The notes beneath the pieces were generated by a model. The model did no database searches and was not told where the DNA came from. It saw only the letters and a list, made by a program, of their open reading frames with translations. 64,000 bases of DNA from positions 18,265 to 82,264 of the forward strand of contig DEDT01000059.1 of NCBI GenBank assembly GCA_002350105.1, written 5' to 3'. The translations under genes and the position numbers were made by a program. How positions within the stretch are numbered: the stretch's first letter is position 1; each line of letters opens with the position of its first letter. Below, piece after piece: positions 50,214 to 58,095 of the stretch. The DNA is from Selenomonadaceae bacterium UBA2897 (GTDB lineage: Bacteria; Bacillota; Negativicutes; Selenomonadales; Selenomonadaceae).

Positions 50214-52154
50214 ATGGCACAACATATCGTAGTAGATCCGGTCACTCGTATCGAAGGTCATCTCCGCGTAGAGGCGACGGTCGACGAGGGCGGCAAAGTA
50301 AGCGATGCAGTATCCTCCGGCACGGCCTGGCGCGGCCTCGAGCTCGTCATGAAGGACCGTGACCCGCGTGACGCCTGGGCCTATATCCAGCGTATCTGCG
50401 GCGTCTGCACGACGGCGCATGCCCTGGCTTCCCTGCGTGCGGTCGAGGATGCCCTCGGCATCACGATTCCGAAAAACGCGAACTATATCCGCAACATCAT
50501 GGCGGCAACGCTGACGGTGCAGGATCATATCGTGCATTTCTATCATCTGCATGCGCTGGACTGGGTATCCCCGGTCGAGGCGCTCGCGGCTGATCCGGTG
50601 GCCACGGCGAACCTGCAGAACACGGTGCTGAACACCTACAAGCTGCCGTTCCGCGCGCCGGATGTGTCCTCCACCGAGGCTTACGACCATGCATTCCCGG
50701 CGGCAACGCCGCAGTACTTTGCTGAGATTCAGGGCAAGGTCAAGGCTATCGTCGAGAGCGGCCAGCTGGGCATCTTCTCGGCGAACTGGTGGGATCACCC
50801 CGACTACAAGCTCCTGCCGCCTGAGGTACACCTCATGGCCGTGGCGCATTACCTCGAGATGCTCGACAAGCAGCGCGAGCTCGTGACGCCGCACGTCATC
50901 TTCGGTGGCAAGAACCCGCATCCGCATTATGTTGTCGGCGGTATGCCGTGCTCCATCTCGCTGAACGATGGCAATGCGCCGGTCAACACGGCCCGCCTCG
51001 ACATCGTGGATCGTGCCATCAACCTGGGCCGCACGCTGGTCAATAACTACTATATCCCCGACCTGCTGGCCATTGGTACGGCCTATGTCAAGGCCGGCCG
51101 CGTCGATGGCGGCGGCATGGCGAAGAAGTGCGTTCTCGCCTATGGTTCCTATCCCATCGAGCCGTTCTCCGGCACGAGCAACGGCGACTTCTTCAAGAAT
51201 CTGCTCATCCGCTGCAACGGTGTGGTTGAGAACTTCGGTCAGGGCGTGGCCAATGCGAAGTTCACGGAAATCAACGGCGACGACGTGACGGATTCGTCCG
51301 TGCTCACTGAGAGCGTCGAGCACTCCTGGTATTCGTATCAGAAGAGCGACAGCGACGAACTGCATCCGTGGGATGGCGAGACGAAGCCGAACTACACGGG
51401 CCCGAAGACGGGTACGGGTACGGAGTGGCAGGAGCTCAACGAGCAGGGCAAGTACTCCTGGCTGAAGACGCCGAAATGGCATGGCAAGCTGGCTGAGGTC
51501 GGTCCTCTGGCCCGCTACATCATCATCTACACGAAGGCACAGAAGGGCCTGCTCGGCGAGCCGACCTGGGCTGAGAAGATGATGCTCGACCAGATCGATG
51601 CGGTCTCGAAGGTGCTGAACCTCGCACCGGAGGTCTGGCTGCCGACGATGGTCGGCCGCACGGCTGCCCGTGGCCTCGACTGCCAGCTGAATGCGGAGAT
51701 CAACAAGTTCTTCTTCGACAAGCTCATCGCGAACATCAAGGCCGGCGATACGAAGGTCGCCAACTCCGAGAAGTGGGATCCGTCCACATGGCCGAAGACG
51801 GCCAAGGGCGTAGGCCTCTACGAGGCACCGCGTGGCGGTCTGTCCCACTGGATTGTCATCAAAAACGGCAAGACGGACAACTACCAGTGCGTCGTGCCGA
51901 CGACCTGGAATGCCTGCCCGCGTGATGACAAGGCGGGCCATGGCGCCTATGAGATGGCCATGATGGAGACGCAGGTCAAGGATCCGTCCAAGCCGCTCGA
52001 GATCGTCAAGGTCATTCGCTCCTTCGACCCGTGCATGGCCTGCGCAACGCATATGTTCAACGCCAAGGGCGAGCAGATCGGTGTGCTGACGACGGACCCG
52101 TACTCCGGCACGCATGTCGAGATGGCAGATAAGGCTGACAAGGCCGATAAGTAA
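50214..52154 (+). CDS. hyaB: [NiFe] hydrogenase large (catalytic) subunit
   Basis: 646 residues, starting directly after the small-subunit stop with no gap. Nickel ligands are RICGVCTTAH at the N-terminal site and DPCMACATH at the C-terminal site. About 34 residues after the final His form the tail removed by the maturation endopeptidase encoded at 54349. Oxidises H2 on the outer face of the membrane together with the small subunit. Confidence 0.96.
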   Translation: MAQHIVVDPVTRIEGHLRVEATVDEGGKVSDAVSSGTAWRGLELVMKDRDPRDAWAYIQRICGVCTTAHALASLRAVEDALGITIPKNANYIRNIMAATLTVQDHIVHFYHLHALDWVSPVEALAADPVATANLQNTVLNTYKLPFRAPDVSSTEAYDHAFPAATPQYFAEIQGKVKAIVESGQLGIFSANWWDHPDYKLLPPEVHLMAVAHYLEMLDKQRELVTPHVIFGGKNPHPHYVVGGMPCSISLNDGNAPVNTARLDIVDRAINLGRTLVNNYYIPDLLAIGTAYVKAGRVDGGGMAKKCVLAYGSYPIEPFSGTSNGDFFKNLLIRCNGVVENFGQGVANAKFTEINGDDVTDSSVLTESVEHSWYSYQKSDSDELHPWDGETKPNYTGPKTGTGTEWQELNEQGKYSWLKTPKWHGKLAEVGPLARYIIIYTKAQKGLLGEPTWAEKMMLDQIDAVSKVLNLAPEVWLPTMVGRTAARGLDCQLNAEINKFFFDKLIANIKAGDTKVANSEKWDPSTWPKTAKGVGLYEAPRGGLSHWIVIKNGKTDNYQCVVPTTWNACPRDDKAGHGAYEMAMMETQVKDPSKPLEIVKVIRSFDPCMACATHMFNAKGEQIGVLTTDPYSGTHVEMADKADKADK

Positions 52155-52187
52155 AGGACTCAGGACTCTGAGGGAAAGGAAAGTAGA

Positions 52188-52889
52188 ATGAAAGAGGAAA
52201 AACGAAAAGTCTACTACCTGTTCAGTCCGTTCCTGCGGATTTTCCATTGGATCATGGTCCTGTCCATCGTCGTGCTGTTCGTCACCGGTATCCTGATTAC
52301 GAAGCCGGCCACGATTCAGGCACTCGAACCGACGTTTACTTCCATGTCCATGGACTGGGTAAGAAATATCCACTTTATTTTCGCGTTCCTGTTCTGCGCA
52401 TCGTTTATCCTGCGCATCTACGGGTTCATCATCAACAAGGGCGACCGCCTGTTCCCGCGCGTCTGGGAGGGCCATTTCTACAGTGAGACCATCGACGTTG
52501 CCATGCATTACATGCTGCTGAAGCCGAGTCATGCGCCATTCCTGCGCAACCCGCTGGCGCGCAGCTCATATGCGGGCCTCTACGTCATGGTGCTCATCGA
52601 GATCCTCACGGGCTTCGCGATGTACTACATGACGGAGCCCGGCAATATCGGCGGAACGCTTTTCGGCTGGGTGAATGTGCTGCTCGGCGGTGAGATGGTG
52701 ACGCACTGGGTTCATCATATCGTGGCCTGGCTCATCATCGTCTTCGCCATCGGCCATGTCTACATGGTGCTGCGCGCTGACCTCATGGAGGCCGAGGGCG
52801 AGGCATCGAGTATGTTCTCCGGCGTGAAGTTCCTGGAGCATGTGCCGAAGGATGCCTGCGAGGTAGAGCCGCCGACGAACGCGAAGTGA
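52188..52889 (+). CDS. hyaC: Hydrogenase b-type cytochrome subunit
   Basis: 233 residues, four transmembrane helices, with His residues positioned for two haems (FHWIMVLSIVVLF in helix 1, RNIHFIFAFLFC in helix 2, and HHIVAWLIIVFAIGH in helix 4). It links the hydrogenase to the quinone pool. RBS GGAAAGGAA, 33 bases after hyaB. Confidence 0.92.
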   Translation: MKEEKRKVYYLFSPFLRIFHWIMVLSIVVLFVTGILITKPATIQALEPTFTSMSMDWVRNIHFIFAFLFCASFILRIYGFIINKGDRLFPRVWEGHFYSETIDVAMHYMLLKPSHAPFLRNPLARSSYAGLYVMVLIEILTGFAMYYMTEPGNIGGTLFGWVNVLLGGEMVTHWVHHIVAWLIIVFAIGHVYMVLRADLMEAEGEASSMFSGVKFLEHVPKDACEVEPPTNAK

Positions 52890-52905
52890 CATCCCCTATG
52901 GGGGC

Positions 52906-52934
52906 TTTCCGCATCGCGGCAGAGCCTGTATAAT
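52906..52934 (+). promoter_or_regulatory. Possible promoter for the HMA-domain gene
   Basis: TTTCCG, 17 bases, TATAAT (52929-52934). The -35 is poor. Confidence 0.4.
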
Positions 52935-52978
52935 GGGATTGAGCAAGACTGACCATAGAACCATAGGAGTGATTCACG

Positions 52979-53221
52979 ATGTGTAAAGAATGCGGCTGCG
53001 GCCAGACGAACGGCAACACGCGTCTGCAGTTCCTCGTCAAGGGTTATACGGAAGAGCTTTCGAAAGCGGTCGAGAAGACCCTGCTGGGCCTGCCCGGCGT
53101 GCTCTATGTCCATATCCATTGGCATGAGGGCGAGACGACGGTGGATTACAATCCGTCCAAGACGAAGCTGACGGATATCCTGAAGGTATTCACGGATCGC
53201 CAGCTCGAGGCCGCTCTGTAA
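52979..53221 (+). CDS. HMA-like protein with a HypB-type N-terminal CxxCGCG metal motif
   Basis: 80 residues (RBS ATAGGAGTG). It begins MCKECGCGQTNGN, matching the CxxCGC nickel-binding N-terminus usually found on HypB. A ferredoxin-like heavy-metal (HMA) domain follows (TRLQFLVKGYTEELSKAVEK to the end) but without the usual CxxC inside it. The HypB encoded 460 bases downstream lacks this N-terminus. I infer a detached nickel-handling module for hydrogenase maturation. A terminator follows, so it is expressed separately from hypA. Confidence 0.75.
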   Translation: MCKECGCGQTNGNTRLQFLVKGYTEELSKAVEKTLLGLPGVLYVHIHWHEGETTVDYNPSKTKLTDILKVFTDRQLEAAL

Positions 53222-53244
53222 TACGCAGAATAGCATAGTAAAAG

Positions 53245-53290
53245 AAGACGCCTTTCCGGCTATCGATGATGGCGGAGAGGCGTCTTTTTT
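53245..53290 (+). terminator. Terminator after the HMA-domain gene
   Basis: AAGACGCCT-t-TCCG / CGGA-g-AGGCGTCTT, then six T. Confidence 0.9.
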
Positions 53291-53337
53291 GTCACAGCCT
53301 GCCCTTAGGGGACAGGGTGTATAATAGAGGTATCACC

Positions 53338-53679
53338 ATGCATGAAATGTCGATTGCCGAGGGCGTCATGGATATCGCGCTCGATTATGCGAAGAAGAAC
53401 CACGCACAGAAAATCACGAAAATCGGCCTGATTATCGGCGAGATGTCGGGCGTCGTGGAAGAATCGCTGACGTTCAGCTTCCGCATGATTGCCGAGGGCA
53501 CCATCGCCGAAGGAGCAGAGCTTGCGATTCGCCAGACGCCGCTCATGGGGCGTTGCACGAAGTGCGGCAAGTCCTTCCATATCGAGCACTATAACTTCTG
53601 GTGCCCGGAGTGTAAGGATGGCGTGCTGAAGCTCGAGTCGGGGCGCGAGATGCAGGTAGAATATTTGGAGGTAGACTGA
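53338..53679 (+). CDS. hypA: Hydrogenase maturation nickel chaperone HypA
   Basis: 113 residues from ATG 53338, giving the canonical start MHEMSIAEG in which His2 is a nickel ligand. The zinc site is CTKCGKS...WCPECKDG. It delivers nickel to the large-subunit precursor with HypB. The stop TGA shares a base with the hypB start. TATAAT at 53320-53325 lies very close to the start and may or may not be a promoter. Confidence 0.95.
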   Translation: MHEMSIAEGVMDIALDYAKKNHAQKITKIGLIIGEMSGVVEESLTFSFRMIAEGTIAEGAELAIRQTPLMGRCTKCGKSFHIEHYNFWCPECKDGVLKLESGREMQVEYLEVD

Positions 53680-54338
53680 TGGAAATCAAGGTCATGAAGA
53701 ATATCCTGGGCGAGAACGACCGCATCGCGGCCGAGAATCAGGCTCTGTTCAAGGAAAAGAACGTCTATGTCATCAACCTCATGGGTTCGCCGGGGGCGGG
53801 CAAGACGTCCGTGCTGGAGAAGACCATGGAACGCCTGAAGGACAAGGTCAACATGGCGGTCATCGAGGGCGATCTCTTCACGAGCAAGGATGCGGAGCGC
53901 ATCGAGAAGCACGGCGTGCCGGTCATCCAGATCAACACGGCGGGCGGCTGTCACCTCGATGCCGCGATGATCCAGCAGACGGCACCGCAGCTCGACCTCG
54001 ACAAGCTCGATCTGCTCGTCGTGGAGAACGTAGGTAACCTCGTCTGTCCCGCGGAGTTCGCGGTGGGCGAGGATGAAAAGGGCGTCGTGCTTTCCATTAC
54101 CGAGGGTGACGACAAGCCGATGAAGTACCCGCTGATTTTCAAGGAGTCGGCCATTGCCCTGCTCAATAAAGTTGATCTCGTGCCGTTCTGTAACTTTGAT
54201 TTAAAGAGTGCCGAGGAGGATATCGATACGCTGCATCCGGGGATGAAGGTCATCGAGGTCTCCTGCACGAAGGATCAGGGTGTCGATGCGTGGTGTGACT
54301 GGCTGCTCTTGCGCGTGCGCGCCAAGCAGGGTAAGTGA
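53679..54338 (+). CDS. hypB: Hydrogenase/urease maturation GTPase HypB (without N-terminal nickel motif)
   Basis: 219 residues. P-loop GSPGAGKTS (about residues 33-41), then EGDLFTSKDAERIE, VENVGNLVCPAEF with the conserved Cys, and the G4 motif NKVDLVPF. GTP hydrolysis drives nickel insertion. The usual CxxCGC N-terminus is absent: the protein begins MEIKVMKNILGEND. That motif is encoded separately at 52979. Confidence 0.95.
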   Translation: MEIKVMKNILGENDRIAAENQALFKEKNVYVINLMGSPGAGKTSVLEKTMERLKDKVNMAVIEGDLFTSKDAERIEKHGVPVIQINTAGGCHLDAAMIQQTAPQLDLDKLDLLVVENVGNLVCPAEFAVGEDEKGVVLSITEGDDKPMKYPLIFKESAIALLNKVDLVPFCNFDLKSAEEDIDTLHPGMKVIEVSCTKDQGVDAWCDWLLLRVRAKQGK

Positions 54339-54348
54339 GGAAAATGCT

Positions 54349-54948
54349 ATGAATGCTATGGCAGATGTATTTGGCAACGGTTCGGCGCGGGTCTCGTCCC
54401 TCGACGATGTGCTGCATCGCGCCGAGGTGACGATTCTCGGCGTTGGGAACGTGATTTTGCGCGATGAAGGTTTCGGCGTGCGCGTCATGGAATACCTCGC
54501 GAGCCATTACGACTGGCCGGACACGGTGCAGCTCGTCGATGGCGGCACGCTGGGCATCGAGCTTACGCAGTATGTGACGGGCACAGAGAAACTGCTCGTC
54601 ATCGATTCCATCAACGGTCATGCGGCGCCGGGCGCGAAATTCCGCTTGCACAACGAGGCTATCATGGAGCATTTTCAGGATAAGCTGAGTGCGCATGAGG
54701 TGGGTATCCAGGATGTGCTGGCGCTGCTCACAGTTACGGGGCATAAGATCCCTGATGTCGTCGTCATCGGAGCGCAGCCGTACGATCTCGAGGCCGGTGT
54801 GGAGCTCAGCGACGGCATGAAGGCCCTGCTGCCCGAAGTCGCGGACGAGGCACTCGCACAACTCAAAGCCTGGGGCATCGACCCCGTGCCACGCGAGAAT
54901 GCGGACGAAATGGACTACACGACGGTACCCGAAGAAGCAGTAAAGTAA
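54349..54948 (+). CDS. hyaD: Hydrogenase maturation endopeptidase (HyaD/HybD family)
   Basis: 199 residues from ATG 54349 with RBS GTGAGGA; ATG 54358 is an alternative. GVGNVILRDEGFGVRVMEYL carries the nickel-sensing Glu. LVDGGTLGIEL and AHEVGIQDVL carry the other two metal ligands (Asp and His). It clips the C-terminal tail of the hydrogenase large subunit after nickel insertion. It carries an N-terminal extension of about 25 residues before the core. Confidence 0.92.
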   Translation: MNAMADVFGNGSARVSSLDDVLHRAEVTILGVGNVILRDEGFGVRVMEYLASHYDWPDTVQLVDGGTLGIELTQYVTGTEKLLVIDSINGHAAPGAKFRLHNEAIMEHFQDKLSAHEVGIQDVLALLTVTGHKIPDVVVIGAQPYDLEAGVELSDGMKALLPEVADEALAQLKAWGIDPVPRENADEMDYTTVPEEAVK

Positions 54949-54976
54949 AGGCCGTGAAATAACGGAGGCGATAGAT

Positions 54977-55234
54977 ATGTGTTTAGCCGTACCAGCGAAG
55001 GTACTGGAGATCAAGGATGCGGTCGGCAAGGTGGAGATAAGTGGCGTCACGCGTGACGTCTCGATGATGCTTCTGCCGGAGGCGAAGCCCGGCGATTACG
55101 TGCTCGTGCATGCGGGCTTTGCCATGCAGATCGTGACGGAGCGCGATGCCGATGAGACGGATGCGCTGCTCGCGGAGATGCACGGCGCACCGCGCACGGT
55201 AGAGAGTCTGGAGGAAACCGTCGGTGGAAGATAA
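54977..55234 (+). CDS. hypC: Hydrogenase assembly chaperone HypC
   Basis: 85 residues with the canonical MCLAVPAKVLEI start, whose Cys2 is essential for carrying the iron-cyanide intermediate with HypD. RBS CGGAGG. Overlaps hypD by 11 bases. Confidence 0.94.
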   Translation: MCLAVPAKVLEIKDAVGKVEISGVTRDVSMMLLPEAKPGDYVLVHAGFAMQIVTERDADETDALLAEMHGAPRTVESLEETVGGR

Positions 55235-56330
55235 AGCAAAAGAACGCGCACTCGCGCAGGAGCTCGTAGCGGAGATTCGGCGGCTTGCTGCCGGGGCGGA
55301 TCAGCATTTCCGCTTCATGGAGGTATGCGGCACGCATACGGTGGCGATTTTCCGCGCCGGCCTGCGCCAGCTGCTACCGGAGAACGTGGAGCTCGTCTCG
55401 GGGCCGGGCTGCCCGGTCTGTGTGACGCCTGATGACTACATGGACAAGGCCATTACCTATGCGCTGCGTGACGATACGATCATCACGACCTTCGGTGATA
55501 TGCTGAAGGTGCCGGGCTCGAAGTCCAGCCTCATGGAGGCAAAGGCATCGGGTGCGGATATCCGCATCGTCTATTCGCCGCTGGATACACTGCAGGTGGC
55601 AAAGGAAAATCCCGACAAGAAAGTCATCTTCCTCGCCGTGGGCTTCGAAACGACAGCACCAACGGCGGCGGCCACGGTGCTGGCGGCGAAGCAGGCGGGG
55701 CTCACGAATGTCTACATGCTCTCGGCGCAGAAGCTAGTGCCGCCCATCATGTACGCGCTGCTGCACGACCCACAGGTCAAGGTGGATGGCTTCCTGCTGC
55801 CCGGCCATGTGGCCGTGATTACGGGCACGCGGGCCTTTCAGTTCCTCGTGGATGAGTACCATAAGCCTGGCGTCGTCGCGGGCTTCGAGCCCTTGCAGCT
55901 GCTGCGTGCCATCGTGCGCCTGCTTCAGCAGGCGACGAAAGGGGAGGCGCGCATTGAGAACGAGTACGAGGATGTCGTGCGTCCTGAGGGCAGTCCTGCG
56001 GCGCAAAAGGCAACCAGCGAGGTCTATGAGCCGGCAGATGCGGGCTGGCGTGGCATGGGCATCGTGCCTCTCTCGGGCTTGCGCATGCGTGAGGCCTATG
56101 CGGCCTACGATATCGAGCGTCTGCTGCCCCTCGACATCCCGATGGGCGAGAACAAGCCGGGCTGTCGTTGCGGCGAAGTGCTGCGCGGCATTGTGACGCC
56201 GAAGGAGTGCCCGCTTTTCGCGAAGGCCTGCGTGCCGACGCATGCCGTCGGTCCCTGCATGGTGTCTGTGGAGGGCGTCTGCGCGGCCTGGTATAAATAT
56301 GGTCAGGGGAGGTTCCAGTATGGCAAATGA
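55224..56330 (+). CDS. hypD: Hydrogenase formation protein HypD
   Basis: 368 residues, GTG start inside the end of hypC. Motifs CGTHTVAIFRAGL, SGPGCPVCVTP, GFETTAPTAA and PGHVAVITG are present. The C-terminal [4Fe-4S] ligands lie in CRCGEVLRG and CPLFAKAC. It assembles the Fe(CN)2CO unit. Overlaps hypE by 11 bases. Confidence 0.94.
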   Translation: MEDKAKERALAQELVAEIRRLAAGADQHFRFMEVCGTHTVAIFRAGLRQLLPENVELVSGPGCPVCVTPDDYMDKAITYALRDDTIITTFGDMLKVPGSKSSLMEAKASGADIRIVYSPLDTLQVAKENPDKKVIFLAVGFETTAPTAAATVLAAKQAGLTNVYMLSAQKLVPPIMYALLHDPQVKVDGFLLPGHVAVITGTRAFQFLVDEYHKPGVVAGFEPLQLLRAIVRLLQQATKGEARIENEYEDVVRPEGSPAAQKATSEVYEPADAGWRGMGIVPLSGLRMREAYAAYDIERLLPLDIPMGENKPGCRCGEVLRGIVTPKECPLFAKACVPTHAVGPCMVSVEGVCAAWYKYGQGRFQYGK

Positions 56331-57327
56331 TGTCGTTACGCTCGCCCATGGTGCGGGCGGCAAGATGAGCCACGAGCTCATGGAGAAGGTGCTGCTGCCG
56401 GAATTCGGCAATCCGCTGCTGAACGAGCTGCACGATGGTGCGCAGCTCGGCATGAGCGGTCATATCGCGCTCACCACGGACTCCTACGTGGTGCAGCCAC
56501 TCTTCTTCGCGGGCGGCAATATCGGCAAGCTTGCGGTCTGCGGTACGGTCAACGATCTTTCGATGACGGGCGCGGTGCCGCGCTACATCACCTGCGGCAT
56601 GATCATCGAGGAAGGTTTCCCCATCAAGGATCTGCGCACGATTGCGCATACGATGCGCGAGATGGCCGATCTCGCGGGCATCAGCATCGTGACGGGCGAT
56701 ACGAAGGTTGTGGAGAAGGGCAAGGCCGACGGTATCTTCATCAACACGGCGGGCGTTGGCGACATCATTCCCGGCACGCACATTTCGCCGCAGAGCGTAA
56801 AGCCGGGCATGCAGGTCGTGCTTTCCGGCTACATCGGCGATCATGCGGCGGCCATTATGGCGGGGCGCCATGGCCTCGATCTGCCGGATTACATCCATAC
56901 GGACTGCGCGCCTCTCGCGAGCCTCACCCAGGCCATGCTCAAGGCCGCTCCGGATATCGCAGTGCTGCGCGATCCGACACGCGGCGGCGTGGCAGCCGTG
57001 CTCAATGAGATCGCGGAGGCATCGCAATGCGGCGTGCTCATCGAGGAGGATGCAATCCCCATCCATCCCGAGGTGCAAGGCGTCTGCGATATCCTCGGCT
57101 TTGACCCGCTGTACCTCGCGAACGAGGGCAAGTGCATCGCCTTCGTACCGCCGGAGCAGACGGAGGACCTGCTTACGGCCATGCACAAGAATCCCTACGG
57201 CCGTGAGGCGCGCGTGATCGGCGAGACGACGGCGGAGGCACCGGGACAGGTCGGTCTGCGCACGGGCATCGGCGGCATCCGCATTGTCGATATGCCGCTC
57301 GGCAACCTCGTGCCACGCATTTGCTGA
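56320..57327 (+). CDS. hypE: Hydrogenase maturation protein HypE
   Basis: 335 residues from ATG 56320 (RBS GGGGAGG). LAHGAGGKMSHELM, the AIR-synthase-like ATP site (VSGDTKVV-like as VTGDTKVVEKGK) and DPTRGGVAAVLNE are visible. It ends PRIC with the C-terminal Cys that is carbamoylated by HypF and dehydrated to thiocyanate. hypF itself is not in this window. Confidence 0.94.
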   Translation: MANDVVTLAHGAGGKMSHELMEKVLLPEFGNPLLNELHDGAQLGMSGHIALTTDSYVVQPLFFAGGNIGKLAVCGTVNDLSMTGAVPRYITCGMIIEEGFPIKDLRTIAHTMREMADLAGISIVTGDTKVVEKGKADGIFINTAGVGDIIPGTHISPQSVKPGMQVVLSGYIGDHAAAIMAGRHGLDLPDYIHTDCAPLASLTQAMLKAAPDIAVLRDPTRGGVAAVLNEIAEASQCGVLIEEDAIPIHPEVQGVCDILGFDPLYLANEGKCIAFVPPEQTEDLLTAMHKNPYGREARVIGETTAEAPGQVGLRTGIGGIRIVDMPLGNLVPRIC

Positions 57328-57330
57328 GAT

Positions 57331-57346
57331 ATACGGATATCCGTAT
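57331..57346 (+). promoter_or_regulatory. Perfect 16-bp palindrome downstream of hypE (candidate operator)
   Basis: ATACGGATATCCGTAT is fully self-complementary. It begins 4 bases after the hypE stop and ends 12 bases before the -35 box of the next gene. There is no T run, so it is not a terminator. Confidence 0.5.
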
Positions 57347-57358
57347 GCTGCGGCCCGC

Positions 57359-57387
57359 TTGACGCTGTTCCGCGAAGTCCTTATAAT
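57359..57387 (+). promoter_or_regulatory. Promoter of the exported 128-residue protein gene
   Basis: TTGACG (57359-57364), a 17-bp spacer, and TATAAT (57382-57387). Confidence 0.82.
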
Positions 57388-57455
57388 GGGGAGTCGAAGC
57401 CACTATAGCGTATAGATTGAGAGATTGGTGGCGGGCATAGAGGAGGATTTGCGTC

Positions 57456-57842
57456 ATGCTTTGGCGAAGAATAATCGTATTAACGGTATCATTGCTCATG
57501 CTGCTGAGCTCCGCCTGTTTGGCCGAGGAGGATATGGAGTTCGTTGATGCGAATGGCGCGACGGGTTACTATGTTGATGTGGCCTCGATTTCCTTCGAGA
57601 GCGATGACATAGCCAATGCGCGCATTGCGGTCATCAAGGCGAACCAGAACCGCCGCTACATCTATGCGGCACGCTTCGACCGGCAGCAGCGTACGTATCA
57701 GCTCTACTCCTCTGTGGTGCAGCAATATGATACGAAAGCACAGCTGGAGAACAGCCCGATCACGGATACGCCGCATCCCTACGGCGTTGCTTCGCCGATG
57801 AAGGAAATGGTCGATTTCATTTTTCAGTATCGGGGCAAATAA
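57456..57842 (+). CDS. Small exported protein of unknown function
   Basis: 128 residues from ATG 57456 (RBS GAGGAGGA). The signal peptide ends near CLA/EEDM; a Cys lies at the end of the hydrophobic core (LLSSACLA), so a lipoprotein is possible but not a standard lipobox. The mature part contains GYYVDVASISFESDDIANAR, a pattern I associate with small secreted proteins of Negativicutes. No enzyme motif. Monocistronic. Confidence 0.6.
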   Translation: MLWRRIIVLTVSLLMLLSSACLAEEDMEFVDANGATGYYVDVASISFESDDIANARIAVIKANQNRRYIYAARFDRQQRTYQLYSSVVQQYDTKAQLENSPITDTPHPYGVASPMKEMVDFIFQYRGK

Positions 57843-57861
57843 GGCAGTACCCTGCAAATAA

Positions 57862-57904
57862 AAAGACTACGTCTGGAGATACCTCCGGTACGTAGTCTTT
57901 CTTG
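57862..57904 (+). terminator. Terminator of the small exported protein gene
   Basis: AAAGACTACGT/ACGTAGTCTTT stem followed by CTT. Confidence 0.85.
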
Positions 57905-57925
57905 CAAAGAAAGCGCTTTTGGGGC

Positions 57926-58008
57926 AAAAAAAAGACGCCCGCAGGAACAGGCGCCAAAAGCATAACGAATAAAAATATAAGTGCTTTTGAGTATGTCGAT
58001 CTCTCGAC
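57926..58008 (-). ncRNA. Candidate small RNA (about 83 nt)
   Basis: Minus-strand transcript starting near 58008. It forms a 5' hairpin GTCGA/TCGAC, a central stem CAAAAGCA/TGCTTTTG, and a terminator GGCGCC/GGGCGTC followed by eight T (57926-57933). There is no RBS and no conserved frame. It lies between two rightward genes, in their 3' and 5' flanks. Confidence 0.6.
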
Positions 58009-58014
58009 ATCCTC

Positions 58015-58043
58015 ATTATAATCTGCCAGGTGCCGCTTGTCCA
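58015..58043 (-). promoter_or_regulatory. Promoter of the candidate small RNA
   Basis: Minus strand TGGACA (58038-58043), a 17-bp spacer, and TATAAT (58015-58020). Confidence 0.7.
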
Positions 58044-58095
58044 TAGCTGCATAAAATATTTTTTGTAAAAAAATATCGTTTTGGGGGTGTCCACT

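Noticed and set aside
57817..58044. Leftward 75-codon frame with a hydrophobic stretch over the intergenic region.
   Set aside because: It has no ribosome-binding site and spans a strong minus-strand promoter, an sRNA-like structure and a terminator; non-coding RNA explains the region better.
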